From NCBI GenBank assembly GCA_037893245.1, contig JBAIAA010000524.1, forward strand, positions 1-64,000: DNA of 64,000 nucleotides, written 5' to 3'. Below are positions 14,201 to 64,000 of the stretch, one piece after another. This stretch comes from Crossaster papposus (lineage: Eukaryota > Echinodermata > Asteroidea > Velatida > Solasteridae). Position numbers and translations under genes: made by a program. Position 1 is the first letter of the stretch, and the number at the start of each line of letters is the position of its first letter. The notes beneath the pieces were generated by a model that was not told where the DNA came from, did not search any database, and saw nothing but the letters and a program-made list of their open reading frames with translations.

Positions 14201-14685
14201 ACTCGCGACTGGACTCGCGACTGGACTCGCGACTGGACTCGCGACTGGACTCGCGACTGGACTCGCGACTGGACTCGCGACTGGACTCGCGACTGGACTC
14301 GCGACTGGACTCGCGACTGGACTCGCGACTGGACTCGCGACTGGACTCGCGACTGGACTCGCGACTGGACTCGCGACTGGACTCGCGACTGGACTCGCGA
14401 CTGGACTCGCGACTGGACTCGCGACTGGACTCGCGACTGGACTCGCGACTGGACTCGCGACTGGACTCGCGACTGGACTCGCGACTGGACTCGCGACTGG
14501 ACTCGCGACTGGACTCGCGACTGGACTCGCGACTGGACTCGCGACTGGACTCGCGACTGGACTCGCGACTGGACTCGCGACTGGACTCGCGACTGGACTC
14601 GCGACTGGACTCGCGACTGGACTCGCGACTGGACTCGCGACTGGACTCGCGACTGGACTCGCGACTGGACTCGCGACTGGACTCG
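14201..14685. repeat. 12-bp minisatellite, ~40 identical copies
   Basis: The unit ACTCGCGACTGG repeats about 40.4 times without a single visible substitution. Because 12 is a multiple of three, several frames stay open on both strands (repeating SRLD, RVQS, SPVA or SSRE peptides). These frames are by-products, with no coding evidence around them. Degenerate GAGTC/CAAGTCA sequence flanks the array on the left. Confidence 0.98.
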
Positions 14686-15410
14686 AATACAACTCTGCTC
14701 ATTTAGGTTAACTAAAGTCACAAATTGACACAACTGCTAATACCCGAGGTACCAAGGATTCACGAAAATCAACCAAAAACTCTTACCGTCTATCCAGAAT
14801 ATCTATATAGCACACATTCATGACAAAGTACAGTTATTACATGTAGTGGAGCTAGTGTCTAGACTATGTACTATGACAAGCTACAAATGGTGTGAAGTGA
14901 TTGGTCCGACAAGACAGAAACGAGGTAGTCAGGAGACTAGACGAGCGTTTCCTTGGATTCAGTGGTTACTCATTTCCTTTGATGAGATAACTACGTCTTA
15001 GTCTGTTTCTATATACAGATAATATCAAAGTCATCTAATGTACACTATAATACACGATTGTTGTCATGATCAAATCTAACAAAACCTTTTTTTTCACACA
15101 GGAAGTTATGCGAACCCCGTTTCAAACATTTGTAACTAACATTTTTGTTGTTACTTTAAGTACAATGATATTTACATTAATAGAAATCATTTTTTTGTTG
15201 AATCGGAAGTCGTTAACTGTCTCGTTTGTATAAATCTCAATTTATTTTAATATCCGCCTTTATTGTGCTTCAGAAAATAACAACATCTAAATGGTTAACT
15301 TAGGCCGAAGATGCCGTTCATGTGCATTTTACAAAGTCAAAAGTCGTGTAAATACTTGGTTGTTGGTTTGCAAGTTTTCTCTTTCAGTTTGTGATGTTTT
15401 AATGATATTT
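14686..15410. other. Gene-free interval
   Basis: No coding frame, RNA gene or repeat with recognisable ends was seen. Confidence 0.4.
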
Positions 15411-15820
15411 TAAAGGGATCGTATACGTTTGGCAATTACTCCAAAAATGAATGGCAATAAAAACTTACTTGATAAGAAGTACAGCAGCTTTGGATAGTAT
15501 AATGCATTTTTAGAAACTTTTCACTTCGAAGTACTGCGGTTATGGTAAAAGATATCACTTTTTATCCCCCAAAATTTGAATCCCCCAAAATTTGAATCTG
15601 AGAAGCGTTACTGCAGTGACGTTTCTCAGATTGTTTATTCCAATGCAGATTATTCTTCCTGCGTGGACATAACTGCTCCAGATTTTCGGCAATATCTCAG
15701 AATCGCTACCACCTTTTGAAATGTAATTTGTACAGGTTAGTTTTATGGTATATATCTGTAACTATATAGGATTAAAACAAACAGTGGGTTCCAATTACCA
15801 AACGTATACGATCCCTTTAA
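15411..15820. mobile_element. MITE with AGGGATCGTATACGTTTGG ends
   Basis: The left end TTAAAGGGATCGTATACG is mirrored at the right end by CGTATACGATCCCTTTAA. The element is about 410 bp. The ends are compatible with a TTAA target duplication (TTAA at both outer edges), as used by piggyBac-type elements, but a shorter TA duplication cannot be excluded. The interior contains a TTTGAATC-type duplicated patch (15570-15600) and no gene. Confidence 0.8.
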
Positions 15821-16269
15821 CTTTGCTTTAAATGGAAAAAAGGCATTTTCTGTCGAAGTTCTTCATTTAAGCCAAGCATCAGAGGTTTTATTCCAAAATA
15901 AATAAATAATTACCTTTCGTCAACTTCAAAAATGTGTTCAGGTGAAAACCCCCTTCTCAACATTTGTATTAATAAACAAGTTATATATTTCAGATTGATT
16001 GGAACATTTCTCAAAGTAAACATGAAAAATGAAAATTTACATCGGAAAAACAGTTTCATTTCAAACTTATTTAAGGGTGCTCTAGTGTGGTGCATGCCAC
16101 TACAAATTGATGACATTTTGCACGTACATTTATTTATTTTATAAGACAAACTAACAAAACTTTGACACTTTAACAAAACCCAGTTGGCACTAAAAGCAGA
16201 CTAAACTATGGTCTTTTCCCAAACCCCATCTTCGTCTTCGTCTCAGGCTTCGTTCATGCAGTTTAGCAA
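15821..16269. other. Gene-free interval
   Basis: Overlapping short frames on both strands (about 15910-16176) resemble no known protein and lack splice or codon support. Nothing else is visible. Confidence 0.4.
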
Positions 16270-16511
16270 TTAACCACTTCGCGCCGGGATTATTTTAACA
16301 GCGCCGAGCCGACGGGCGGGATTATTTTTAACGAAACACGATCCGAAGCGTGTTCAGGCTGATAGTGCCGGGAAGCACACCCACGCATTTCCGGCCTTGC
16401 ACGCTGCTGACATACATTTCCGAACTTGAACTTGGCGTGTTTATGCGTCATCCGTTTTGAATTTGGGGAAATTTTTGCGTTTATATACGTCATCCGGCGC
16501 GAACTGGTTAA
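16270..16511. mobile_element. TTAA-flanked MITE, CCAGTTCGCGCCGG family (copy 1)
   Basis: The ends are TTAACCACTTCGCGCCGG and CCGGCGCGAACTGGTTAA, inverted, with TTAA at each outer border. The GC-rich interior is shared with copies at 20940-21181, 27034-27274 and 37748-37961. TTAA borders and a CC-starting inverted repeat fit a non-autonomous piggyBac-like element. That superfamily assignment is an inference from termini only. Confidence 0.88.
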
Positions 16512-16635
16512 CTGGAGCCGGATACGGAGCTGAAGCCAGGGGTTTGAAAAACGTCCTATATATCCTTCAACACATTGCTATACATGAAATTACAGAGATG
16601 GTTTTGTTCACCATGAAATGCTTCCCAGTCTGTAT

Positions 16636-17067
16636 GCCTTTGACATATGTGACCTGTCATCACAAAATGAGCGTAAAGTCGGCAAAATCAAAAATTGAGA
16701 TATGGGTATTTCTAAATTCTGTGGAAACAGAGCTTTCCAATGGTATATAACACTTGGAGGTTTGATACTCAATATTTTTATTTTTTAGTCTGGAGTCTTA
16801 ATACAGAGATTATGAGAAAACGGGCATTTCTTTTGAAAAATTGTGTGAAAGGCATAGAAAGGCATAGTCAAAATTGTCTGAAAAACTAATTTTGTTTTTA
16901 TCTGATCGTCCTGAAAAATTGGGAATTGATTGTTGGGGATTTAGTCTTAAAAAAACCCGTATAATCTCAAAATCGACCACCCCTTCAAATATGACTTTGA
17001 CTGGCCGTACTGGGAAATCACTCCGTGCAACTTTACGCTCATTTTGTGGTGACAGGTCACATATGTG
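16636..17067. mobile_element. MITE with CATATGTGACCTGTCATCAC ends (copy 1)
   Basis: The left end CATATGTGACCTGTCATCAC and about 20 further bases reappear inverted at the right end. A closely similar second copy lies at 22554-22986. The roughly 430-bp non-coding interior has matching text in both copies (CTGAAAAATTGGGAATTGAT). Short frames across it are not genes. Confidence 0.88.
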
Positions 17068-17430
17068 CTCCTGAAAAAACTCTGAATTCATTCCAAAAAA
17101 GGAACCCTGTGAGACCTGAACACAGTGGGGACAATGTGAATGAATAGGTCTCCACAAGACAATTTCTAAACATATGAAGCAAGACATGAGACAAAGAAAA
17201 ACCCCCATCCTTTGTGGTGGTCATTGTGCTTGCGGAATGTTGTAGAATATTGATTAATAGGATTTCATCAAAAGCTCCCATTCAGCTCAAAGTTATGGCA
17301 ACAGAAAGTGATGTGTTAGGTGCCGTAACGTACCATAATTAGGTACTGGGTCATTATACACCAGACTGTCCTTAGCCCTAATATTGAGAAGAAGAAAAAT
17401 AGGAGAAAACTCTCTAATCAGATAAATGGT
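17068..17430. other. Gene-free interval
   Basis: No gene, RNA or bounded repeat seen. Confidence 0.4.
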
Positions 17431-18073
17431 CTGCACCCGATTTCACTAAACTTTGCGACGCGTCGCAACTCGAGTTACGAAGAGTAACGCGTCGCATCTC
17501 GCTAAAGTTACGATGCGTTCAACGCGTCGCAAATACCTTGACAACGGAAAGTAACACGTCGTAAGTTACGAAGTGTATTTGGGTCGTCGTAAAATAAGAA
17601 GCGTCCTTTCATAGCGAGTTTTACGCCATAGAAATCAAACAAACGAGACTAGAATACTCAGACAATGTGTTGGAAGTTGTAAATAAAACATTCATCGTAG
17701 TCATATGAATAAACCTTGAATAGTGCACTTGAAATTTCAAATTTGTTAGAGGTCCACAGCAAGCTTGTTTTTCATTAAAAATGCATCAGACGTCAGCCAT
17801 TTTGATTTACATTTTTGAAGCTTTCTGAGAAGAGATTCGACGACTCTTTGCTGAATACCAGACGGCTATTTACTGTGCGTTGAATAGGTACATAGTACAT
17901 ACAACAGTCACTGTTTTGTGCTATAAATACACCTACGACGCGTCGCACGTACGATGTGTTTCGTGAAATGGATTTTACGACGCGTCGCAGCTGCGACGCG
18001 TCGTAGAGATACGACGCGTCGCAGGGCTGCGATGCGTCGTAAGTTAAGAAGAGTTTAGTGAAATCGGGTGCAG
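17431..18073. mobile_element. Inverted-repeat element with clustered ACGCGTCG motifs
   Basis: The termini CTGCACCCGATTTCACTAAA and its inverse TTTAGTGAAATCGGGTGCAG delimit 643 bp. Just inside both ends are clusters of the palindromic core GACGCGTCG or close variants (at least eight, at about 17454-17530 and 17937-18040). Subterminal repeats of this kind often bind transposase. There is no open gene in the interior, and no target duplication could be read with confidence. Confidence 0.82.
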
Positions 18074-18195
18074 GTTATTCATAATCCAAGGCCTTTTTCC
18101 AAATCCAAGCTAGTTCGTCTCCTATCTTTAGCTATGCAGTTTGGCAATGGCGTTGAAGCCGGAGATAAAGGCCTACTTGCTGGAGGCTGAGCTGG

Positions 18196-19029
18196 GGTAT
18201 GGCTAAAGTCTGAAGTTTACCGCGATGCGGATTTTCCGCGAAAATCGCGGAATCGGCAAAATCGGCCCAAGAAAGCGGAAAGCGCGGTTTTGAAGAAAGT
18301 TTGAAAAATGAACCAGGAAAAACTATCAAAATGACCGGATAATGAGCAATCCGAGTGATTTTGATAAATAAGAAGAATGAAATCCTTCAAAATACATCGT
18401 AATAAATCATATTTACCCTCTACAATATCATCCAATATGTGAAAATTATCGCGTAAAAGCCATGTCGAAAGTTGAAACAGTGACAACTGATTGTTGTTTA
18501 TACGTTCACGATCGATCGAGCAAGGCTTGTTGTTGTACTAACTACCACTGCATGTAGTGTAGTAACTAGCATTGCACAACACATCGTAGTCAGTGTTTGT
18601 CACGTGCAGCCCATTCGCGGTATTATTCCGCTGTGTGGAGTATGTGCATTCATCGACCGCTTGTAGCTGTGTAGCAGTAGTGTGCGGTCACTGGCTACAT
18701 ATGTCACGGCTGTACAATGGGGGAAATTTAGCGCCCTCTTGTGGTGCCAGTCAAACGAAAGCGCATCACAGCGCATGCGCGGTAGACAAAAACACTGTCA
18801 TAAACATGGCCGCTCGTTCGTGCTTCGGTTTGTACGACGAAAAAAAGTTCAAGATTTTACAAAATTGCAACGTATTTAGACGATATTTTACCTTGTTTTT
18901 TATGAATTATGAAATCTGGAGGAAGCCTAATTCAAGAAAGCAGAAGAAAACGGATTTTGTGAATTATAAAGCGGAAGAAAGCAGAATTTAGTATTTATAA
19001 AGCAGAAAACTTCAGACTTTAGGTATGGC
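18196..19029. mobile_element. hAT-like non-autonomous element with 8-bp target duplication
   Basis: The element body, 18204-19021, has inverted ends TAAAGTCTGAAGTTT / AAACTTCAGACTTTA. It is bordered on both sides by the direct repeat GGTATGGC (18196-18203 and 19022-19029). An 8-bp target-site duplication is characteristic of hAT transposons. The 818-bp interior has no recognisable transposase. A frame of 132 codons at 18593-18991 has no similarity I can recognise. Confidence 0.85.
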
Positions 19030-19275
19030 AAATGGCCTGTGACTGCTCAATAGTAAATGTGGTTACAATCAGAGACCATGGAGCATATCGGGAGATGTTC
19101 TAGTTGTTATCTTTAGCTCGTATCGCAAAAAAACCCAGAATGCTTTTTTTATGGTTGGTTTCCCAAATCCAATCCAAATGTATTTAATCCCGATTGTAAT
19201 CCCACCACTAATCCAACCTTTCCTCCCGACACACTTACAAGCCTGTGAATCAGAATACAAACTTTGTCGTCTGAA

Positions 19276-35506
<16,231 letters not shown>

Positions 35507-35711
35507 AATAACTGTATAAAAACCGCGTAGATAAAACTAGTAAGGATTATCTGTACTTAGAAGATGCATATCGAAATGTGACTTAGAATAAATAAGTCCA
35601 AAAATATGTAGTTTTTGTCACATATGTACCGTATAAATCGGATAAAAATATTTCAATAAAATATGTTATCAGCCGATAAGTCTTAATGCCAAACCTATAT
35701 GTCTCCTTACC
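35507..35711 (-). other. TMEM184 5' UTR: acceptor, intron and donor of a noncoding first exon
   Basis: Five bases upstream of the start-codon exon there is an acceptor (TTTTTATACAG, ending at 35512). About 200 bases further upstream is a consensus donor ACGTG|GTAAGG at 35711/35710. This implies a noncoding first exon ending at 35711 and a 199-bp leader intron (35512-35710). No stop-free extension of the protein is needed. Only transcript data would fix the cap site. Confidence 0.5.
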
Positions 35712-35845
35712 ACGTGAGGTCGTGCATATGCAGAGCACCCGACTAAATCCACACACGGCATCATCACGCATGCGCAGTGCATTATGCAAGCACAGGTGTA
35801 CGTCATCTTCGCAGGCGTAGTTTTGGAATATAACTGTCACACGCT
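35712..35845 (-). promoter_or_regulatory. Candidate TMEM184 promoter
   Basis: This short segment holds CACGTG (E-box, at 35711-35716), CGCATGCGCAGT (NRF1-type, near 35766-35777) and TACGTCAT (CRE-like, near 35799-35806). It is GC-richer than its surroundings and directly precedes the inferred noncoding exon. No TATA box is obvious. Motifs were read by eye, so individual sites may be chance. Confidence 0.4.
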
Positions 35846-37747
35846 CATGATGCTGTCATCAGCTGATCAACTTCAAAGGCTTTACAACAATGACCGCATT
35901 CCCTACAAAGTGATTCAGGGCCGTATTCAGATTCTACAGGGCACATACACTTGTGTTAATTAGTTTGTTTTATTTATTAAAAATATATTATTAATACAAT
36001 GGGTATGATCTGCGTTTACTGTTTAGGATGGTTATTATTATTATAATCAGTCATCTTTTTCGAAAAGTTTAATCATTGACCAATGCCTTTTGGGGGGGGG
36101 GGGGGGGGGGGGGTAACGACAATGGCATATAAAAGCAGGCTTTCAATGTCTCACATTTACAAGGTGAATTTTTATTACAATTAAACAAAACAAAATTGAA
36201 ATCAGTTTCCAATCCCAAACATTAGTCTATACCGTTTGGTTGACCTATTTCGTTTCCAAACCCCACTGTTCTCTTTGTCTATTACATCATAATTAATTAA
36301 TTAATAACCTCACTTTATTTACAGTTACAATACAAATATATTAAGGAACTGAACCTACAAATAAGCCAGCCAAAAAAAACACCAAAATAACCGACAGTGT
36401 ACATGTGCACCGAGCATCTGCCATTTTGAACTGTCTCACCAGACCGTTAAATAATTAACCAAATGTGCAATATAAAAAAAAGCTAAACTTAACGATCTAA
36501 ATCAAACCATATTAAGAATGAAATTATATACATGTATACATACAGACATGTACATGTATAATACTTTGTCTAGCGTGCGAGTGCTGCTTTTAATACGATA
36601 AATACTCGCGCCATAATTTCAAGAGGGGTAGGTTCACTTTGTCTTTTACTTTTGTGCATTTGGAATAAATTTCTGAATTAGTGCAACAAGTGTGCATTTA
36701 TTTGTATAGGACAAATTTTTAAGTCGGGGGAAGAGGTAATATAATTGTGCTGCACGGTGTCATAATGCTGTTAAACTTCAAATTTGCCGTTATATTGCAC
36801 ACCTACCTATTGTACACTGTACTGAGGCAATACACATTTGTACTCTCTATTAAAGAAAAAAAACCACAATTTTTAAGTCTAAAACTTTGACTGGTCTGAA
36901 ATTTTTACCATTCGAGCCAGTATTCTATCAGCGAGTATCCTGCAATGAGAGTTGAGTATTAATAGCATGCAGCCTTTACATCTCAACTTGAAAAAAAATA
37001 ATGGTTTGACAGAACAACTAACAGCAAAATGAATTGTTCGATGGGAAACAAAACAATTCAACATTAGCCCAGTGTTCCAGCTGTAATAATATATGTGACC
37101 TATGACCTCTTGGCTATCGCCGGGTCAATTGTAAGCCAAATCTCCTTAGACCAATGATTTCACCCAATTCCAACGTTCACTTTATTTTTGTTGGCAATGT
37201 TAGGCTTACCAGTAGTAATTAATTGAACTTGGGAAAACAAAACAAAATTCATATTTTTCTAATGAAATTAACAAAAGAAGGTTTACATATGCATAGAACT
37301 CTGGAAGGAAATTAAATCTAAAAAATTATACCGTACAGACAATCAAATAAAAACACTTTGACAGGACAAGGAATAACAACAAAAAATTAAATTTGCGCTA
37401 GTCAAAATATTGTCACTGAAACTGGCAACGACGATCAAGTTTTGACGACACAACAGTGTCGAAGGTCAAACTTTTTATTTCTGCCAGTTTCAACAAAATT
37501 CTGGCGATTATTCAACTAGAAAAATAAAGTCCCTACATGTTTGTTTCTGTAAACCACTGTCATTTAGAAATTAAGAAAAGCCTTGCTTATAATTAGTGAG
37601 TGAAATATTAGGCCAGCTAATTTGGTTGGATTTGAAAATAGAGGGAGAGAAGATATCCGATTAGAATTCTGAATCAAGTTTTACTTGTCCTGCCCCAAAT
37701 CCAAATTCATCACATGCCCATTTTACAGCGGACACTTCAAGGGCTTG
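35846..37747. other. Intergenic DNA between TMEM184 and USP7 (left part)
   Basis: Apart from the poly-G tract and ACATGTAC-rich stretches near 36530-36560, nothing is recognisable. A fragment starting ATATGTGACC at 37091 resembles the end of a CATATGTGACC element without a partner. Confidence 0.4.
36092..36113. repeat. Poly-G tract
   Basis: About 22 consecutive G in the interval between TMEM184 and USP7. Confidence 0.9.
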
Positions 37748-37961
37748 TTAACCAGTTCGCGCCGGAGGACGTATCTACACGCAAAGTTTTCCCCAGATTC
37801 AAAACGAATGACGCATAAACACGTCACGAGCAAGGCCGGAAATGTCTGTTAGCAGGGAGCAAGGCCGGCCGAAAATGCGTGAGTGTGCACCCCGGTACCA
37901 TCAGCCTGAACCCGCCTCGGATTGAGTTTCGTTAAAAATAATCCCGGCGCGAACTGGTTAA
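37748..37961. mobile_element. TTAA-flanked MITE, CCAGTTCGCGCCGG family (copy 4, inverted)
   Basis: The same perfect 14-bp termini and TTAA borders are present, but the interior is in the opposite orientation to copies 1-3 and slightly shorter (214 bp). Confidence 0.9.
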
Positions 37962-40598
37962 GGTGTACTCCTGTCATTCAAATATTGTACAGTGTGAAAA
38001 GAGACCATTTTTTGTTATAACACATTTGTGACATAAAACACAAACGACAGAAATTCATAAGTTAATGAAACTAAAAATATTGACATTATTTTCATGCAGA
38101 CTTTAACATTGGATGAAAAACCGGTGGTCTGTGCTAATGGTGCAAAACACGTAACTGGGGTGTATGTTTTTCTTTATGAAACCCACTACAAAGTTTGTGA
38201 GTTTCCCGTTGACATCAACTACGCGTACATGACAAACTTGAAAGTGTGAATCTTACATTGTAATCTCTTTTTAATCTGTTGTCATACATTTACCAAGACA
38301 AGAAATTACTGAAAATCGGCTCACTTTCTGCTGGTGATAATATGTGGCTACTGATAGCAATTGCCCATTTGTTTTGTTTTTTAAGAAATAAAACAATTAA
38401 TAAACTGCGAACAGCTACAAAATAATTAGAAAAATTGTACTTTGTTGGGATTTATGTCCTACAAGACCAGTTTGTTGCTTTAATACGCCTCTTTTTTTTC
38501 TCATTGTTTAAATACAATAACAAGGAATTACTGACCCACACCAAGTAATATTTTTCATTAAAAAAAAATCTACACATTATATACAGACTATTTTCATCGG
38601 TTAGATTTTCAAGATAAACTTTCCAGTTTCGGTGTTCTTTTCATTTTTGGCCAATCAATACGGTGGACTAAACTTCTTCTTTTTAACCCACTTTTAGAAA
38701 TGGTTTTGAAAAAAATGACATGCGCCGTGTGGACTTATGTATATATACAGTGTATAAAACAAATGGGTAATATTTCTCGTCGCTAATTAAAAGGTTCTTT
38801 TATACCCTTCAAAAGGCCTTTACCCTCGTACCTAGTTAACACAAAACAGTCGCAGGCTCGAGTCCCGCCTTGCCAATTTATTCGTTCACTTTGAAATTTA
38901 TGCAAATTACCTAGTCGGTTTCCCTTGTGGTTTATTTGTGTATTTCAAATACAACAAATTGGCGAATGCAGTTTTTATAGGTGTCTGCATATTCCATAGG
39001 AGCCACGTTGACAGTTTAATCGTCATAGTTACCCAACCTAACCATCCAAATTACTTTCGCATTCTGCTCAAGCTGTTTTTTAGTCATTCTGTCTTATTCA
39101 TATGAAATAATTTTTAGGAAAAACAAATTAAACAAGTGACAAGTACTGCGTACTGCGCGATGTTACGTGGAACGCAAGCTGCCAGTATAGCCTTAATTAA
39201 GGACTCTAAAATACGCACTCATTTGTAGTATCGCGCATGCCTTGTGAGTTTTCAAATAATTAAAATGTAAAGCGACCATCTGATTTCACGGGCATCCAAA
39301 TTTCACGGGCATCCAAATTTCATGTGACATCAGGAAAAGTGTTTAATATCGGCCCGTGTTTTATCATCTGTTTAATACCGGCCACATGACGGGCTCTCGA
39401 CCAATAAAAATTGGATAAACTGTCTTGGGTATTTATTGATTACTGTATATAATATTTTCTGTGTATAATATTTTCTGTTTGTTTGTTGTATTACACTGGG
39501 GTTTGGGCATTCACTTTTCATTTTGAACGCTGTGTGAACTTGCCTTAAAATAACTACGAAAAAAAATTGCAGATAAAATTTATTTTAAAGGTTGCGGATT
39601 AAAGTTAAGAATGCATTAGAAAGAGAAATTACGGGAAAAAAAAAAAAAGAGTACGCAACCAATAACAGGGATGATTCTTCCCATTTTCTAGTCACAATTA
39701 AAATACTCAGCAGCTATGGGGAAACAAAAATGACTAAATATTTCATATACAGAAAGAAATTGGGCAGAAAAAGATGACAAAAGTCTTGATAAATGATTTG
39801 AGCTATAATACAGCCATCTTGGTCTGGCAACCAATGGACACAGCAGTCATCAGTTTGGCCATGGGCTACCACATCACAGTCACCAGTCTTTTTGGATACA
39901 TGACATTTTTAAAGCTCTTGTTGTAAATGAACATTTGTTTAAGCAACTAAACAATTAAAAAAAAAAAATCCCCAAATAAATGGTTCCCTCGCTATGCCAC
40001 AAAACCTGCGGTTTTGAGAACCATAACTTGAAAACTGAAAATGTGCATACACACACGTTTATACTACAAACCTCCTACAAAATGAATACACGAATCCACT
40101 GTTTTTGTCTTGTACCAGATTATAATGCAATTGCACATTGACTGTAAAGCGTTGAGATTTTCCATTTCTTGTTCGGACAAACAGGAAATGTTGAATGTAA
40201 TACCCAATCACTCCCAGCTCCCTCTGAGCCCGAAATCCGAGCCATTCCCAGACTTTGCTCAAATCATGCTAAACTGTGCTACGTACATTTTGTATTATAT
40301 ATTTTTACCGTGCTTGGAGCACTTCCATCAATCGATGAACAAATATGTTTTAAGAGTTCATCTTTGAGAATATATAAATGCAAGAATTTTCAACATCTTT
40401 GAGAAGCACAAAAGATCAGGCAAAGTGGGTTAAGATAAAATGTTCAATTCAGACTACAATTGCTCTCGATCAAAGCTACGTGAATGCTATAAATTCATGT
40501 ATTTCGAGTGTAGATTTAGATTTTCTAGAAGTATTATACCTTGAAACTGGTGGGGGAGGAGTTGGTTAAGCTACGGGATGATTCAAAGGTTTAGGGAA
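37962..40598. other. Intergenic DNA, including the USP7 3' flank
   Basis: No gene is seen. A minus-strand AATAAA (plus-strand TTTATT at 39579-39584) lies about 1 kb after the USP7 stop and could be its polyadenylation signal, with low confidence. A 19-bp unit (TTTCACGGGCATCCAAA) is duplicated near 39284-39320. Sequence at 39340-39415 (CTCTCGACCAATAA) resembles 22215-22285. Confidence 0.4.
38840..38960 (+). mobile_element. tRNA-derived SINE (copy 2, 5'-truncated)
   Basis: A B-box-like CAGGCTCGAGTCCCGCC is followed by the same body as the copy at 25640-25830 (CACTTTGAAATTTATG, CCTAGTCGGTTTCCC, GTGGTTTATTTGTGT). The A-box half is lost. Confidence 0.75.
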
Positions 40599-63966
<23,368 letters not shown>

Positions 63967-64000
63967 CTGAATGGATAAAAAACAGACAGTGAAAAGACGA

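Noticed and set aside
14158..14733. Long open frames on both strands across the 12-bp array (SRLD, RVQS, SPVA, SSRE repeats)
   Set aside because: They exist because a 12-bp unit without stops keeps every stop-free frame open. There is no unique coding sequence, splice context or similarity on either side.
15910..17281. Several frames of 66-132 codons on both strands
   Set aside because: They overlap each other and small transposons (16270-16511, 16636-17067) and resemble no protein I recognise.
18593..18991. 132-codon plus-strand frame
   Set aside because: It lies wholly within the hAT-like element, with no recognisable transposase or other motif.

Overview
The window is animal nuclear DNA: AT-rich, with intron-containing genes that use canonical GT/AG splice sites, and dense in short inverted-repeat transposons, SINEs and minisatellites. 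The repeat style (many small terminal-inverted-repeat families, ACATGTAC-rich stretches, a tRNA-derived SINE, a Penelope remnant) suggests a marine invertebrate, perhaps a deuterostome such as an echinoderm. This is a low-confidence inference and no species can be named from the sequence alone.

Layout. Positions 1-12757 are one uninterrupted satellite array with a monomer of about 88 bp, noisier on the left than on the right. From 12758 to 19275 there is no recognisable gene, only several small DNA-transposon copies and a perfect 12-bp minisatellite. From 19276 to 35506 on the minus strand lies a complete seven-coding-exon gene for a TMEM184-family membrane protein (499 aa, all exon phases consistent). 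A short noncoding 5' exon and a promoter-like segment lie just upstream, near 35711-35840. An intergenic stretch follows to 40598. From 40599 to the right edge, also on the minus strand, lies the deubiquitinase gene USP7. Thirty exons from the TRAF/MATH domain to the stop codon are in the window; the 5' end is outside it. The catalytic Cys, His and Asp and the C-terminal activating tail are all present.

The USP7 introns hold most of the accessory content. They carry eight tandem arrays with units of 4 to 17 bp, several small inverted-repeat elements (one nested in another), a Penelope-type GIY-YIG fragment, and a 4.5-kb DNA transposon at 55967-60450. This transposon has 254-bp terminal inverted repeats that are nearly identical and a plus-strand gene broken by two stops and a frameshift. 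Its protein has Cys/His motifs at the N-terminus and a C-terminal segment whose acidic motifs resemble FEN1/XPG nucleases. I suggest an Academ-like element.

The two host genes are unrelated in function: TMEM184 is a seven-pass membrane protein of the OST-alpha/DUF300 type, and USP7 is a nuclear and cytosolic ubiquitin protease. They are simply tandem neighbours on the same strand. The most unusual features are the long transposon and its nuclease-like protein, the concentration of minisatellites in USP7 introns (two of them touching splice donors), and the satellite carrying an octamer-type motif in nearly every monomer.
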